A DNA stretch of 59,439 nucleotides from Anaerolineaceae bacterium UBA4890. Its GTDB lineage: Bacteria; Chloroflexota; Anaerolineae; Anaerolineales; Anaerolineaceae. Below are positions 15,583 through 23,952 of the stretch, piece after piece. The stretch is from NCBI GenBank assembly GCA_002399085.1, contig DHCY01000012.1:1-59439 (forward strand), given 5' to 3'. The position numbers were made by a program, and so were the translations under genes. A model generated the notes under the pieces. It worked only from the letters and a program-made list of their open reading frames with translations, did not search any database and was not told the origin of the DNA. Positions within the stretch are counted from its first letter, which is position 1; each line of letters begins with the position of its first letter.

Positions 15583-16788
15583 TTATGGAATCAGGCTGGG
15601 CAGGATGGCGTAAAACTCAGTGGCTTTGACCATATCATCCAGGTTTACACTGTCCAGTACGGTGTGGGCGGTGACTTCGTCGCCGGGTCCGAAACCGATT
15701 GAGGGGATGTTTGCCTTGCCTGCCCAGTAAATGCCATTGGTGCTGAACGACCATTTGCCGGCGGGTTTCGGGTCCAAGCCAATCAGTTCCCGGGCTTTCA
15801 GACCAGCCTGCACCAGGTCGTGTTTTTCATCCAGAGCCCAGGCAGGGAAATATTTATCTACCGGGAACACGAAGCCCGTGTACGACGGTTCTTCATAAAA
15901 GAGCGCTTCCACCTTGACCCGGTCTTTGCTCTCTTCAGGGATCAAAGCTTCAACCTGTGCGATCGCCTCTTCTTTGGTCTCGCCAAAAGTCATGCGGCGG
16001 TCAATGTAAATTACAGCCTCATCGGGAACAGCGTTAATGCTGGGGGTTTGAACGGTCATATCCGAGACAGTGATTTTGCCATGCCCCAGAAACGGGTCAT
16101 CGCCCAGCTCGGGTTCCAGGTCGCGGATGCCTGCAATCACAGGCAGTAGCAGGTAGATCGCATTAATACCCACGTGGTTGCTGGCAGCATGGGCAGAGAG
16201 ACCTTTGGCGGTGACTTTGAGCTCAATGCGTCCCTTATGACCGCGATACACCTGCATCCTGGTCGGTTCACCAATTACGACAAAGTCGGGTCGGATGCCC
16301 GGATCAACCTCAACGAAGGTGTTGGGGGCAATCCCGTCGCACCATTCTTCCATGTTGCCAAAATACCAGGCAGTCCAGCCATCGAGCAAACCCAGGTCGC
16401 GGGCGAAGGACATGCCATAGATCATGCCTGGGGTTGAGCCTTTTTCGTCGCAGGCTCCCCGGGCATAAAGCACGCCATCTTCAACCTTGCCTTCAAAAGG
16501 GTCCCAGCTCCATGCTTCAGGGTCACCAAAACCAACGGTGTCGATATGGGAATCAAACACGATGGTACGCGCTCCGTTTCCGATGCGCCCCATGATATTG
16601 CCCATTTTGTCGAAGCGAACTTCGTCAAAGCCCAGTTTCCGCATTTCTTCGGCAATTCGTTCGCCTACCGGACCAATCTGTGATTCGAAGCTGGGAATGG
16701 CGCAAATTTCACGCATAAAACGGATAAGGTTGGTTCGGTTTTCTTCAGTTTTTTGGTGAATTTGCTCGAGGATTTCTTGTGAGGTCAT
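15583..16788 (-). CDS. ygeY: YgeY-like M20 family metallohydrolase (deacylase)
   Basis: A 401-residue zinc-dependent amidohydrolase of the M20/ArgE-DapE group. Metal and catalytic residues are visible in FDSHIDTVG, GACDEKGS, NMEEW, IGEPT and the C-terminal GDEVTAHT. The overall pattern matches the YgeY subgroup, which is linked in other bacteria to selenium-dependent and purine-catabolic clusters. AAGGAG precedes ATG 16788. It is the first gene of a two-gene operon with the carbamoyltransferase, 56 bases apart. No ygeX, xanthine dehydrogenase or selenium genes are present here. An ArgE-like acetylornithine deacetylase role is the main alternative. Confidence 0.78.
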   Translation of the reverse strand: MTSQEILEQIHQKTEENRTNLIRFMREICAIPSFESQIGPVGERIAEEMRKLGFDEVRFDKMGNIMGRIGNGARTIVFDSHIDTVGFGDPEAWSWDPFEGKVEDGVLYARGACDEKGSTPGMIYGMSFARDLGLLDGWTAWYFGNMEEWCDGIAPNTFVEVDPGIRPDFVVIGEPTRMQVYRGHKGRIELKVTAKGLSAHAASNHVGINAIYLLLPVIAGIRDLEPELGDDPFLGHGKITVSDMTVQTPSINAVPDEAVIYIDRRMTFGETKEEAIAQVEALIPEESKDRVKVEALFYEEPSYTGFVFPVDKYFPAWALDEKHDLVQAGLKARELIGLDPKPAGKWSFSTNGIYWAGKANIPSIGFGPGDEVTAHTVLDSVNLDDMVKATEFYAILPSLIP

Positions 16789-16890
16789 TATTCTCCTTTT
16801 CTTGTTCCTGGGCGTTAACCCAACAGGATGGCATTATAATAATTCCAGTACAAACACCTGCATTTTTTTATTGTGAGAAAGTGAGTCAGC

Positions 16891-17922
16891 ATGGATATTT
16901 TATCATCAAAGGCAGGCAGCGGCAATTTATTCCGAAAACCAGAAATGAATTGGGGCATCCTGGGCACTGCCCGTATCGCCGAGCAAGTAATACCAGCCAT
17001 TAAATCGACGAAACACAACCATGTGGTTGCTGTCTCGAGCCGCGACCTAACCCGCGCCCGCCAATTTGCAGACAGCATGCAGGTCCCGGTTGCCTATGGC
17101 AGCTATGAGGAGCTTTTGGCTGACACCACGATACATGCTGTCTATATCCCGCTGACCAACAATGAGCACAAACCCTGGACCATCAAGGCGCTTCAAGCCG
17201 GCAAACATGTTCTGGTCGAAAAGCCCTTTGCTCTCGATGCAAACGAAGCCCAGGAAATGATCGGTTTATCAGTCGAAAAAAGCCTGGTGCTGATGGAAAC
17301 TTTCAACTATCGCTATCATTCCCGCACAAAAAAAGCCCTGGAAATAATCAAAAAGGGAGAGTTGGGAAAATTGCGCTTTCTGTACTGCAGCTTCAGTTTC
17401 CCGCTTGAAAACCCTGATGATTTCCGCCTGGTGCCGACGATGGGAGGTGGAGCGCTTTACGATCTGGGTTGTTATTGTGTTGACTTCCAAAGGCTGGCGG
17501 TTGGTCGTGAACCGGAGGCGGTGCAAGCCCGTTACCACCTGGGTGGTTCGGGGGTGGACCTGCAGATGCAGGTAGCGCTCGATTTCGGCAACCAGATCTT
17601 TGGCAGTTTTGATGTGGCTTTCAATGCCGCCTTTCAAAACATCGCCAGGGTTACAGGGACGGGCGCGGTGATGACTCTTGATTGGCCCTTTTCTGCCAAG
17701 GGAAAGAAAGTGTCCATATTCACTGAAAAAGAACAGGAAATTCTAAAAGTCACTTATCGACCGGAAGATACATTCAAGAATCTGATCGACCATTTTTACG
17801 GAGTGGTGATCAAGAAAGAAATTCCGCTATACCCGTTGGCTGAGTCGGTTAAAAATATGGCTGTGATCGATGCGATCTTCCAATCTGCCATTGACAATGG
17901 TAAACTCATCGAACTGAATTAA
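16891..17922 (+). CDS. Gfo/Idh/MocA family NAD(P)-dependent oxidoreductase
   Basis: A 343-residue sugar or polyol dehydrogenase-type protein. Residues 20-140 form a Rossmann domain (WGILGTARIA, then the signature VLVEKPFAL). The C-terminal alpha/beta domain carries the substrate-facing GGALYDLGCYCVDF motif. The start at 16891 has only a weak ribosome site. A second ATG at 16945 begins directly at the Rossmann strand and could be the real start. It faces away from the ygeY-like operon and is followed after 22 bases by a DUF1622 gene. The substrate cannot be told. Confidence 0.85.
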   Translation: MDILSSKAGSGNLFRKPEMNWGILGTARIAEQVIPAIKSTKHNHVVAVSSRDLTRARQFADSMQVPVAYGSYEELLADTTIHAVYIPLTNNEHKPWTIKALQAGKHVLVEKPFALDANEAQEMIGLSVEKSLVLMETFNYRYHSRTKKALEIIKKGELGKLRFLYCSFSFPLENPDDFRLVPTMGGGALYDLGCYCVDFQRLAVGREPEAVQARYHLGGSGVDLQMQVALDFGNQIFGSFDVAFNAAFQNIARVTGTGAVMTLDWPFSAKGKKVSIFTEKEQEILKVTYRPEDTFKNLIDHFYGVVIKKEIPLYPLAESVKNMAVIDAIFQSAIDNGKLIELN

Positions 17923-17944
17923 CGATTACGAAAGAGATTTTTTT

Positions 17945-18487
17945 ATGAACTCAACAAACAACCAGGAAACCCCCAATAACCAGTCTCACCACGACAAGCC
18001 CAATCAATGGATATTGCCTCTAATTCTCATTGCTGGAATTGTGGTCATTTTAATTTATTTCAGCGCTCAACCAATCGTAGACCGTGCGATCGAAATCCCC
18101 TTTGAAGAAAACCTCGAGATTTTCGTTGGCTACGCAATTTTACTGGCTGAAATTGCGGCAATGTTAATAGTCACGGTATCAGTTCTTGAGGCTCTGTTTA
18201 ACTTTTTCAAGGGTTTGCTGAACAGAAAACAAACTCGCAGAGTCCGTTCATCTGAAACCTTGCGACTGCGCCTGGGACATCGCCTCGCTCTGGCACTTGA
18301 ATTTGCCCTGGCGTCAGATATCCTACGGATCGCGATCTCACCCTCATTGTCAGACCTGATGTTCTTGCTGGTCATCATCCTCCTGCGTTTCCTGTTAAAT
18401 TTCTTCCTGGAAGATGAAGCCGAGACAATCAAAGCCACCGCCGTATACCCCGATCTCGAGCCCTGCGATTCAGATGATCTTGAATGA
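17945..18487 (+). CDS. DUF1622 family membrane protein
   Basis: A 180-residue membrane protein with a polar Asn/Gln-rich N-terminus, one helix at about 23-40, a second near 60-85, and the conserved DUF1622 core (LRLGHRLALALEFALASDILR, split by family-typical Arg residues) ahead of a third and fourth hydrophobic segment. An acidic tail ends the protein. Function is unknown for the whole family. It lies 22 bases behind the oxidoreductase gene, with a strong terminator 23 bases past its stop. Confidence 0.82.
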   Translation: MNSTNNQETPNNQSHHDKPNQWILPLILIAGIVVILIYFSAQPIVDRAIEIPFEENLEIFVGYAILLAEIAAMLIVTVSVLEALFNFFKGLLNRKQTRRVRSSETLRLRLGHRLALALEFALASDILRIAISPSLSDLMFLLVIILLRFLLNFFLEDEAETIKATAVYPDLEPCDSDDLE

Positions 18488-18509
18488 GTAACAGCAATCG
18501 AATTACGGA

Positions 18510-18540
18510 CAACCCCTCCTGCAGGAGGGGTTGTTTTTTT
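18510..18540 (+). terminator. Intrinsic terminator after the DUF1622 gene
   Basis: Perfectly palindromic 24 bases (CAACCCCTCCTG / CAGGAGGGGTTG) followed by a run of seven or more T. Confidence 0.95.
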
Positions 18541-18561
18541 TAGTCAACCCTATAAATAGAA

Positions 18562-18584
18562 AAGCCCCTCAAAACGAGGGGCTT
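18562..18584 (-). terminator. Intrinsic terminator after the LysM gene
   Basis: 9 bp stem AAGCCCCTC / GAGGGGCTT with a five-base loop. The T-rich stretch follows on the minus strand, 18 bases past the stop. Confidence 0.85.
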
Positions 18585-18601
18585 GGTTTCGTTCTTCTTG
18601 A

Positions 18602-19339
18602 CTACGGTGAGGCTGGGGTAAGCGTGCGCGTAGGGGTGGAGGTTGGGATTGGCGTAGCGATGTTCGCCGGTACTTTGAGCAAATCACCGATCATCAGAGC
18701 GGTTGTCTCGCTTAGCAGCGGGGTGATCCCTTGTGCAGAGCGGTAGCGGTTGGTCTCGACAATGATCTGTGCAACGGTTGAGCGATAGAACTGGGCGACC
18801 GAGAGCAGGGTGGCACCGGGTTCAACATAGTAGTCAATCACTGTGCCAGGTGCCAGGTCGGTCGGTACCATTGTAGAGGTTGGCATTTGCTGCCAAGGGG
18901 CAGGGATCTTGATGATGTCGCCTTCGCGGATGATGCATTGATCGCCCAAACCCAGCCCGTTTACGTAAAGTAACAGGTCGAGGTCGACGTTGAACTTTTC
19001 TGCGATATTGGCGCAGACAAAGTCATCAGCCTGGACGATGTAATCGAAGGGACCGTCCAGCGTTGCTGTGGGCGTGATTGTGGGCGTTTCGGTGGGTGTA
19101 GCCGTGATCGTCGCTGTATTGGTCGGTGTGACAGGGGTGGGCGTGGAGGTCATGGTGGGGGTGGGGGTCTTGGTACTGAAAAGACCTGGTCCTTCACCAA
19201 TCACACCGGTTGCCCAAAGCGCAAGCACTACGATGCCGGCAAGAACCAGCAGGACTGCAATGATAATGAGAATGGATCTGTTGTTCCGTCTTTTTTTTCT
19301 GTAGGAAGATAACAGACTTCCGGATCGTTTCTTTGCCAT
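18602..19339 (-). CDS. Membrane-anchored LysM-domain protein with Thr/Pro-rich linker
   Basis: A 245-residue exported protein. A basic N-terminus (KKRSGSLLSSYRKKRR) leads into one membrane helix (about 22-45), then a Thr/Pro linker (about 55-95), then two LysM-like modules: YIVQADDFVCANIAEKF to IIKIP, and YYVEPGATLLSVAQFY to LLKVP. It ends in another Thr/Pro tail. LysM modules bind peptidoglycan-type glycans, so this is probably a wall-contacting protein on the outer face. GAGAGG precedes ATG 19339. It is divergent from the PpiC-type lipoprotein gene and has its own terminator. Confidence 0.85.
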   Translation of the reverse strand: MAKKRSGSLLSSYRKKRRNNRSILIIIAVLLVLAGIVVLALWATGVIGEGPGLFSTKTPTPTMTSTPTPVTPTNTATITATPTETPTITPTATLDGPFDYIVQADDFVCANIAEKFNVDLDLLLYVNGLGLGDQCIIREGDIIKIPAPWQQMPTSTMVPTDLAPGTVIDYYVEPGATLLSVAQFYRSTVAQIIVETNRYRSAQGITPLLSETTALMIGDLLKVPANIATPIPTSTPTRTLTPASP

Positions 19340-19471
19340 AATAATTTCCTCTCAACCGTATGTAACAGAAAGGTAGGTTAACTGATATTAACCTGATAAC
19401 TTATGTTTCGTCAAGTATACCATTTTTGAATGATTGCAAAAAATGCAAGCTGGGTTGATATGAAGTACTAC

Positions 19472-19501
19472 TTTAGAGAGATAATAAACTGTGGTTATAA
19501 T
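19472..19501 (+). promoter_or_regulatory. Promoter of the PpiC-type gene, leaderless arrangement
   Basis: -35 TTTAGA (19472-19477), 18-base spacer, -10 TATAAT (19496-19501). The predicted transcription start at +7 falls on the A of the ATG at 19508. No Shine-Dalgarno sequence is present. Confidence 0.6.
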
Positions 19502-19507
19502 ATGCAC

Positions 19508-20437
19508 ATGCAAATTCGCAGAATAATCCTGCCCCTTTTTAGTTGTGTGCTTTTGTTAAGCATTTTCCTTTGGGCTTGTCAGCCGGTTCAGGAACACCCT
19601 ACGATCGAACCCTCGTCTACGGCAGAGGTGCCCATTACGGTTGTCTCTACCACCACACCTGAAGTGATTCCGACCGCTACCGAAGTGCCCTCTCCAATTT
19701 CAGTCAATGGTGAAGGCATCCCGCTCAGTTATTATCAGAACGAACTTTTGCGCTACCGCGATAGCTTGGTGGGGCAGGCAACACAGCCCACAGAGGAAGA
19801 GATTGGCAAAACTGTGATTGATTACCTGGTAGACCAGCAGCTGCTCTCGATGGCAGCCCGACAGGGCGGTTTTCAGGTTTCTGACCAGCAATTGCAGGAA
19901 CGGATCGACCAATTGGTCAGCGAACTTGGCTCGGGCGGTGCCCTAACCGGGTGGATGCAGGCGAATCATTATGATGACACGGAATTCCGCCTGGCATTGC
20001 GGCTTTCTATGGAAGCTGCCTGGCAGCGCGACCAAATTGGGCAGTCGGTGCCAGACGCGGTGGAACAAGTGCGTGCCCAGCAGATCTTCGCCACCACCCA
20101 GGCAGGGGCAGACCGTGCGCTCAACAGCCTCAATGCTGGTGCCGATTTTAACACCCTGGCGTGGGACTATAGCCCCGAATCCGGAGGTGAACTGGGTTGG
20201 TTCCCAAGAGGATACCTGCTGTATCCGGAAGTGGAAGAAGCCGCGTTTTCGATGGAACCGGGCAGCTATTCGGGCGTCATCCAGTCTGCTATTGGTTATC
20301 ATATCCTCCTGGTGCTTGAGCATGAAGCTGAACATCCACTCACCACTGATGCGAGGATTTCCCTGCAGAGCAAAGCCCTGGAAGCCTGGCTCGCCCAGGC
20401 GCGTTCAACCGCCCAGATCGTGGTAAACATCCCATGA
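19508..20437 (+). CDS. Lipoprotein peptidyl-prolyl isomerase of the PrsA/SurA (parvulin) type
   Basis: An exported foldase. From the ATG at 19508 the first residues form a lipoprotein signal ending in the lipobox LWAC. A Thr/Pro-rich spacer follows, then a SurA-N-like helical region (about 60-180) and a PpiC/rotamase domain (about 190-290: QVRAQQIFATT, SGGELGWFPRG, GVIQSAIGYHILLV). Two in-frame ATGs exist, at 19502 and 19508, and the frame is open further upstream. I favour 19508 because a -10 box lies exactly seven bases before it. It overlaps the next gene by four bases (ATGA), so the two are translationally coupled. Confidence 0.85.
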   Translation: MQIRRIILPLFSCVLLLSIFLWACQPVQEHPTIEPSSTAEVPITVVSTTTPEVIPTATEVPSPISVNGEGIPLSYYQNELLRYRDSLVGQATQPTEEEIGKTVIDYLVDQQLLSMAARQGGFQVSDQQLQERIDQLVSELGSGGALTGWMQANHYDDTEFRLALRLSMEAAWQRDQIGQSVPDAVEQVRAQQIFATTQAGADRALNSLNAGADFNTLAWDYSPESGGELGWFPRGYLLYPEVEEAAFSMEPGSYSGVIQSAIGYHILLVLEHEAEHPLTTDARISLQSKALEAWLAQARSTAQIVVNIP

Positions 20438-21186
20438 ATCAAAAGCGGCGCGTGACCAACCAACAATCTTCAGCGACCCGCCCGATGGCGGTACGTCGCA
20501 CCGAGCCGGAATCCAAAAAGCGTGGCTGTGGCAGTGCTGGCGCGGTAATCTTTCTGTTGGTAGTGATTGCGGTGGTTATTTTGATGCTGACTGGGGTGCT
20601 CCCCTCACCTTTTGAGAGCCAGATTACGCCTCCAGCCATAATAACACCTGGTGACGCGACCTTGAATTACTTTATCACCCCGGTTGGGCTGGGGACTGAA
20701 ACCCCTACCGCCACGGAGCAAGTGGTTTTGATACCCACCAGCACACCGTTACCGTCCCAAACTATGCCGCCGACACAAACCTCAACCCCCTGGTCGGCTG
20801 CTTTTGTGATTCGCGGCACGCCCGAAGCTTTCCCCCACACACTCTTATATGATCGCTACGCCTGCGAAGAATACCTGTTTATTGGCGGCGAAGTGTGGGA
20901 TCTGCGCGAAGCGCCGTTGACGGGTCTGACCGTTCAGCTTACCGGAACCTATGGGGGTGGGACGGTGGATATTTCAAGCCAGTCAGGCGAATTTGGGATT
21001 TACGGGCAGAGCGGCTATGGTTTCGTGCTCGACAATCTGCAGATCCCCACGGAATCGCTTTATATCCAACTCTTTGACTCCGAAGGAAACCCGCTCTCAG
21101 CAAAGACGAAACTGACGATCAGCGGTGAGTGTGACGGCAACCTGCTGCTCGTGAATTACAAACAAGTCCAGGAAATTTCGAATTAA
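20434..21186 (+). CDS. Membrane-anchored extracellular protein of unknown function
   Basis: A 250-residue protein: basic N-terminus, one membrane helix (about 35-55), a Thr/Pro-rich spacer (about 70-125), then a compact C-terminal domain of about 115 residues with an invariant-looking YDRYACEEYLFIGGEVWD start and a second Cys near the end (SGECDGN). The two Cys could form a disulfide outside the cell. I do not recognise the family. The first four bases overlap the foldase gene's stop, so the foldase may serve this protein, but that is inference. A long repeat array follows with no visible terminator. Confidence 0.75.
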   Translation: MNQKRRVTNQQSSATRPMAVRRTEPESKKRGCGSAGAVIFLLVVIAVVILMLTGVLPSPFESQITPPAIITPGDATLNYFITPVGLGTETPTATEQVVLIPTSTPLPSQTMPPTQTSTPWSAAFVIRGTPEAFPHTLLYDRYACEEYLFIGGEVWDLREAPLTGLTVQLTGTYGGGTVDISSQSGEFGIYGQSGYGFVLDNLQIPTESLYIQLFDSEGNPLSAKTKLTISGECDGNLLLVNYKQVQEISN

Positions 21187-21275
21187 GTTTGCTCAAAAAC
21201 CCGATCACTGTGACGGAGTTAGCGACTGTTGGAGTCTGCCTTAGACTTTGACTTTGGCTTTTATTCTGTCACTGC

Positions 21276-22724
21276 GAGGGAGTGAAACGACCGTGGCAGT
21301 CTGCCTTTGACTTTTAACAACCCCCTCCGTTTGCCAGCGCTCGTGATGTCAGGTTGAAGAACGCACTCGAAGAGTACTACGTTACCTGACCTACAGGAAA
21401 GTAAACGTTAGTCCCTCGGTCACTGCGAGGGAGCGCAGCGACCGTGGCAGTCTGCCTTAAAGCGATGCAAATGGAGATGTTTTTAGAACGATGGAGTCGG
21501 AATTTATGCCTATTGCTGATCTCCACCCGAATCTCGGTCACTGCGAGGGGGTTATCGACTGTTGAATTCTGCTTTTGACTTTTGACAAAACCCACCGTTT
21601 CCCAGCGCTCTTGATGTCAGGTTGAAGAACGCAACCTGACCTACAGGAAAGTCAAAGTTAGTCCCTCGGTCACTGTGAGGGGGTTATCGACTGTTGAATT
21701 CTGCCTTTGACTTTTGACAAAACCCACCGTTTCCCAGTGCTCTTGATGTCAGGTTGAAGAACGCACTCGAAGAGTACTACGTAACCTGACCTACAGGTAA
21801 GAAAACGTTAGTCCCTCGGTCACTGCGAGGGAGTGAAACGACCGTGGCAGTCTGCCTTTGACTTTTGACAAAACCCACCGTTTCCCAGCGCTCTTGATGT
21901 CAGGTTGAAGAACGTACTCGAAGAGTACTACGTTACCTGACCTACAGGAAAGTCACAGTTAGTCCCTCGGTCACTGCGAGGGGTTTATCGACTGTTGAAT
22001 TCTGCCTTTGACTTTTGACAAAACCCACCGTTTGCCAGCACTCGTGATGTCAGGTTGAAGAACGCACTCGAAGAGTACTACGTTACCTGACCTACAGGAA
22101 AGTCACAGTTAGTCCCTCGGTCACTGCGAGGGGGTTATCGACTGTTGAATTCTGCCTTTGACTTTTGACAAAACCCACCGTTTCCCAGCGCTCTTGATGT
22201 CAGGTTGAAGAATGCAACCTGACCTACAGGTAAGAAAACGTTAGTCCCTCGGTCACTGCGAGGGAGCGCAGCGACCGTGGCAGTCTGCCTTTGACTTTTG
22301 ACAAAACCCACCGTTTCCCAGCGCTCTTGATGTCAGGTTGAAGAACGCACTCGAAGAGTACTACGTTACCTGCCTACAGGAAAGTCAAAGTTAGTCCCTC
22401 GGTCACTGCGAGGGGGTTATCGACTGTTGTATTCTGCCTTGGACTTTTGACAAAACCCACCGTTTCCCAGCGCTCGTGATGTCAGGTTGAAGAACGCACT
22501 CGAAGAGTACTACGTTACCTGACCTACAGGAAAGTAAAAGTTAGTCCCCCGGTCACTGCGAGGGAGTGAAACGACCGTGGCAGTCTGCCACGCCCTTCGG
22601 GCTCGCAGTGACAGAGCAAAAGATTAAAGATACAAGGTCAAAGGCAGACTGCCACGCCCTTCGGGCTCGCAGTGATAAGATTAAAGTCAAAGGCAGACTG
22701 CCACGCCCTTCGGGCTCGCAGTGA
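21276..22724. repeat. Tandem array with 150 bp period, ten units, ending in palindromic copies
   Basis: About 1.45 kb of non-coding tandem repeats filling the gap 21187-22734. Units that open with GTCCCTCGGTCACTG start at 21411, 21661, 21811, 21962, 22112, 22244, 22394 and 22544 (last with CCCCC), with truncated ones at about 21276 and 21532. Full units are 150-151 bp. Those at 21532 and 22112 lack an 18 bp block around ACTCGAAGAGTACTACG. Two alternative heads occur: GAGTGAAACGACCGTGGCAG or GAGCGCAGCGACCGTGGCAG, and GGTTATCGACTGTTGAATTC. Each unit contains a CCCTCG/CGAGGG hairpin and a larger TCAGGT...AACG / CGTT...ACCTGA hairpin. From 22544 the pattern changes into three copies of GGCAGACTGCCACGCCCTTC-type palindromes that stop 11 bases from the DUF711 stop codon. 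Confidence 0.93.
22553..22724. repeat. Palindromic dispersed element (REP-like), three ends in tandem
   Basis: GTCACTGCGAG at 22553 and CTCGCAGTGAC near 22603-22613 form the ends of a roughly 60 bp palindrome whose centre is GGCAGTCTGCC. Two further right-hand halves follow at about 22643-22677 and 22693-22724. Related copies are seen at 4806-4846 and 59260-59439, so this is a family dispersed in the genome. Confidence 0.8.
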
Positions 22725-22734
22725 CTGAGACTAA

Positions 22735-23952
22735 TCAAGATTTAAAGGCTCTTCTCGCCGTGATTGCTATCTCTTCGTTACCCTTCAACTTGCCCAGTAA
22801 CGGCGCGGAATTCACCGGCAGAATGCGACAGTTGGCAAAGAAGTCAAAGTCAAAATTGGTCATCTCACCGGCTTTTTTACCCGGAATGGGCATCAAGCGG
22901 GCGGTGAGCGCCTTGTTCAGGCGCAAAGCAAGAGCAGCCAGGTCCAACAAGATCGGTGTCAGTTCTTCGGCGGTAGTCTCACCAGGCAGCGGAATCACAT
23001 CCAGCCCGGCACCGCACACTGAAGAGTACATCAACAAATCCCGCAAGCCTAAATGACCGTCCGAGACGCTTTGAGCCAGACCACTGTCTTCCAACACAGG
23101 CAGCATCAGCCCATTGAAGCCAGTGCGCTTAAATTGCGCCTGGTCGAGTGTGTTGGTCAGAAAGGCAGATGCGAACAGGCTACCTGGCTTTCCAAAAGCT
23201 TCCAACCCCAAACTCTCCAGAGCCCGACCAATTGAGGCGGCATCAGCAGGGAAGGGAGCCAGGGTAAAATCGAGCCCATTAAATTCATAAGTGTACATCT
23301 GGCTGAGGCGATTGCCGACTGCCTCGAGTTGAGCGGCGTGTTTCTCAATTTCAGTGATCAAGCCAGCAGAGGCTTCCTGCAGGCTGGTTGCGTTTTTGAA
23401 AACCTGAACTGCCAAATCGGCGGCTTCCAGGGCAAGTGCAAAAGACGGTCGCCCTGGCTGCGCATAGGCAGCAGGAAAGAAGGGTGTGTTAGCCGGCACG
23501 TTCGCCAACGCGCAAAAGCGCAGGTTCGCGAAACCGGTCTTTTCCAGCGTTGAAAGGCGAACAATCGTCTCGGCGCATGCCCTGGCAGCCGACAGGCTGA
23601 GGGCGCTTTCATGGGTGGTCAGGCTACCGCTCAGGAAAATTCGATCGCTTTTTGATAATGCTTCGGGGATGTGATTCCAATCAGCTGAATCCGCCTGGAT
23701 GGGTCCAAGTGAGACATATTCGAAACCGTCGGCATGCGCTTCAATGGCGTAACTCTGTGCCGCCAAAGGCAGATCGACAGGGGCAATAAATTGTTCAAAA
23801 GGCGGAGTCGCAAGACGCAGGGATTGCACTTCATACCCATGGTCTTGATATAACTTACGGGCATGGTTGGCAAATATACCGACTTGCTGTAGCAGCAGGC
23901 GATTGACCGGGAAACCAGGTTGGCAAAAGACAGTTATGGAACGAATTTTCAT
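22735..23952 (-). CDS. DUF711 family protein (UPF0210-like)
   Basis: A 405-residue protein of the DUF711 family, recognisable from VCGAGLDVIPLPGETT, the following helix with LALRLNKALTARLMPIPG and the GEMTNFDFD end. The biochemical function of the family is not established to my knowledge. The start is ATG 23952, which overlaps the TrmH-family gene's stop as ATGA. A longer open frame upstream lies wholly inside that gene and is discarded. The stop codon is only 11 bases from the repeat array, so transcripts probably run into it. Confidence 0.82.
   Translation of the reverse strand: MKIRSITVFCQPGFPVNRLLLQQVGIFANHARKLYQDHGYEVQSLRLATPPFEQFIAPVDLPLAAQSYAIEAHADGFEYVSLGPIQADSADWNHIPEALSKSDRIFLSGSLTTHESALSLSAARACAETIVRLSTLEKTGFANLRFCALANVPANTPFFPAAYAQPGRPSFALALEAADLAVQVFKNATSLQEASAGLITEIEKHAAQLEAVGNRLSQMYTYEFNGLDFTLAPFPADAASIGRALESLGLEAFGKPGSLFASAFLTNTLDQAQFKRTGFNGLMLPVLEDSGLAQSVSDGHLGLRDLLMYSSVCGAGLDVIPLPGETTAEELTPILLDLAALALRLNKALTARLMPIPGKKAGEMTNFDFDFFANCRILPVNSAPLLGKLKGNEEIAITARRAFKS

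Noticed and set aside
21276..22724. Tandem array as a CRISPR locus
   Set aside because: The repeating part is 150 bp and nearly whole-unit, with no short repeat alternating with unique spacers, and there are no cas genes.
22553..22738. Open frame on the minus strand across the repeat array end
   Set aside because: Its product is only the translation of the palindromic repeats, with no ribosome site and no family look.
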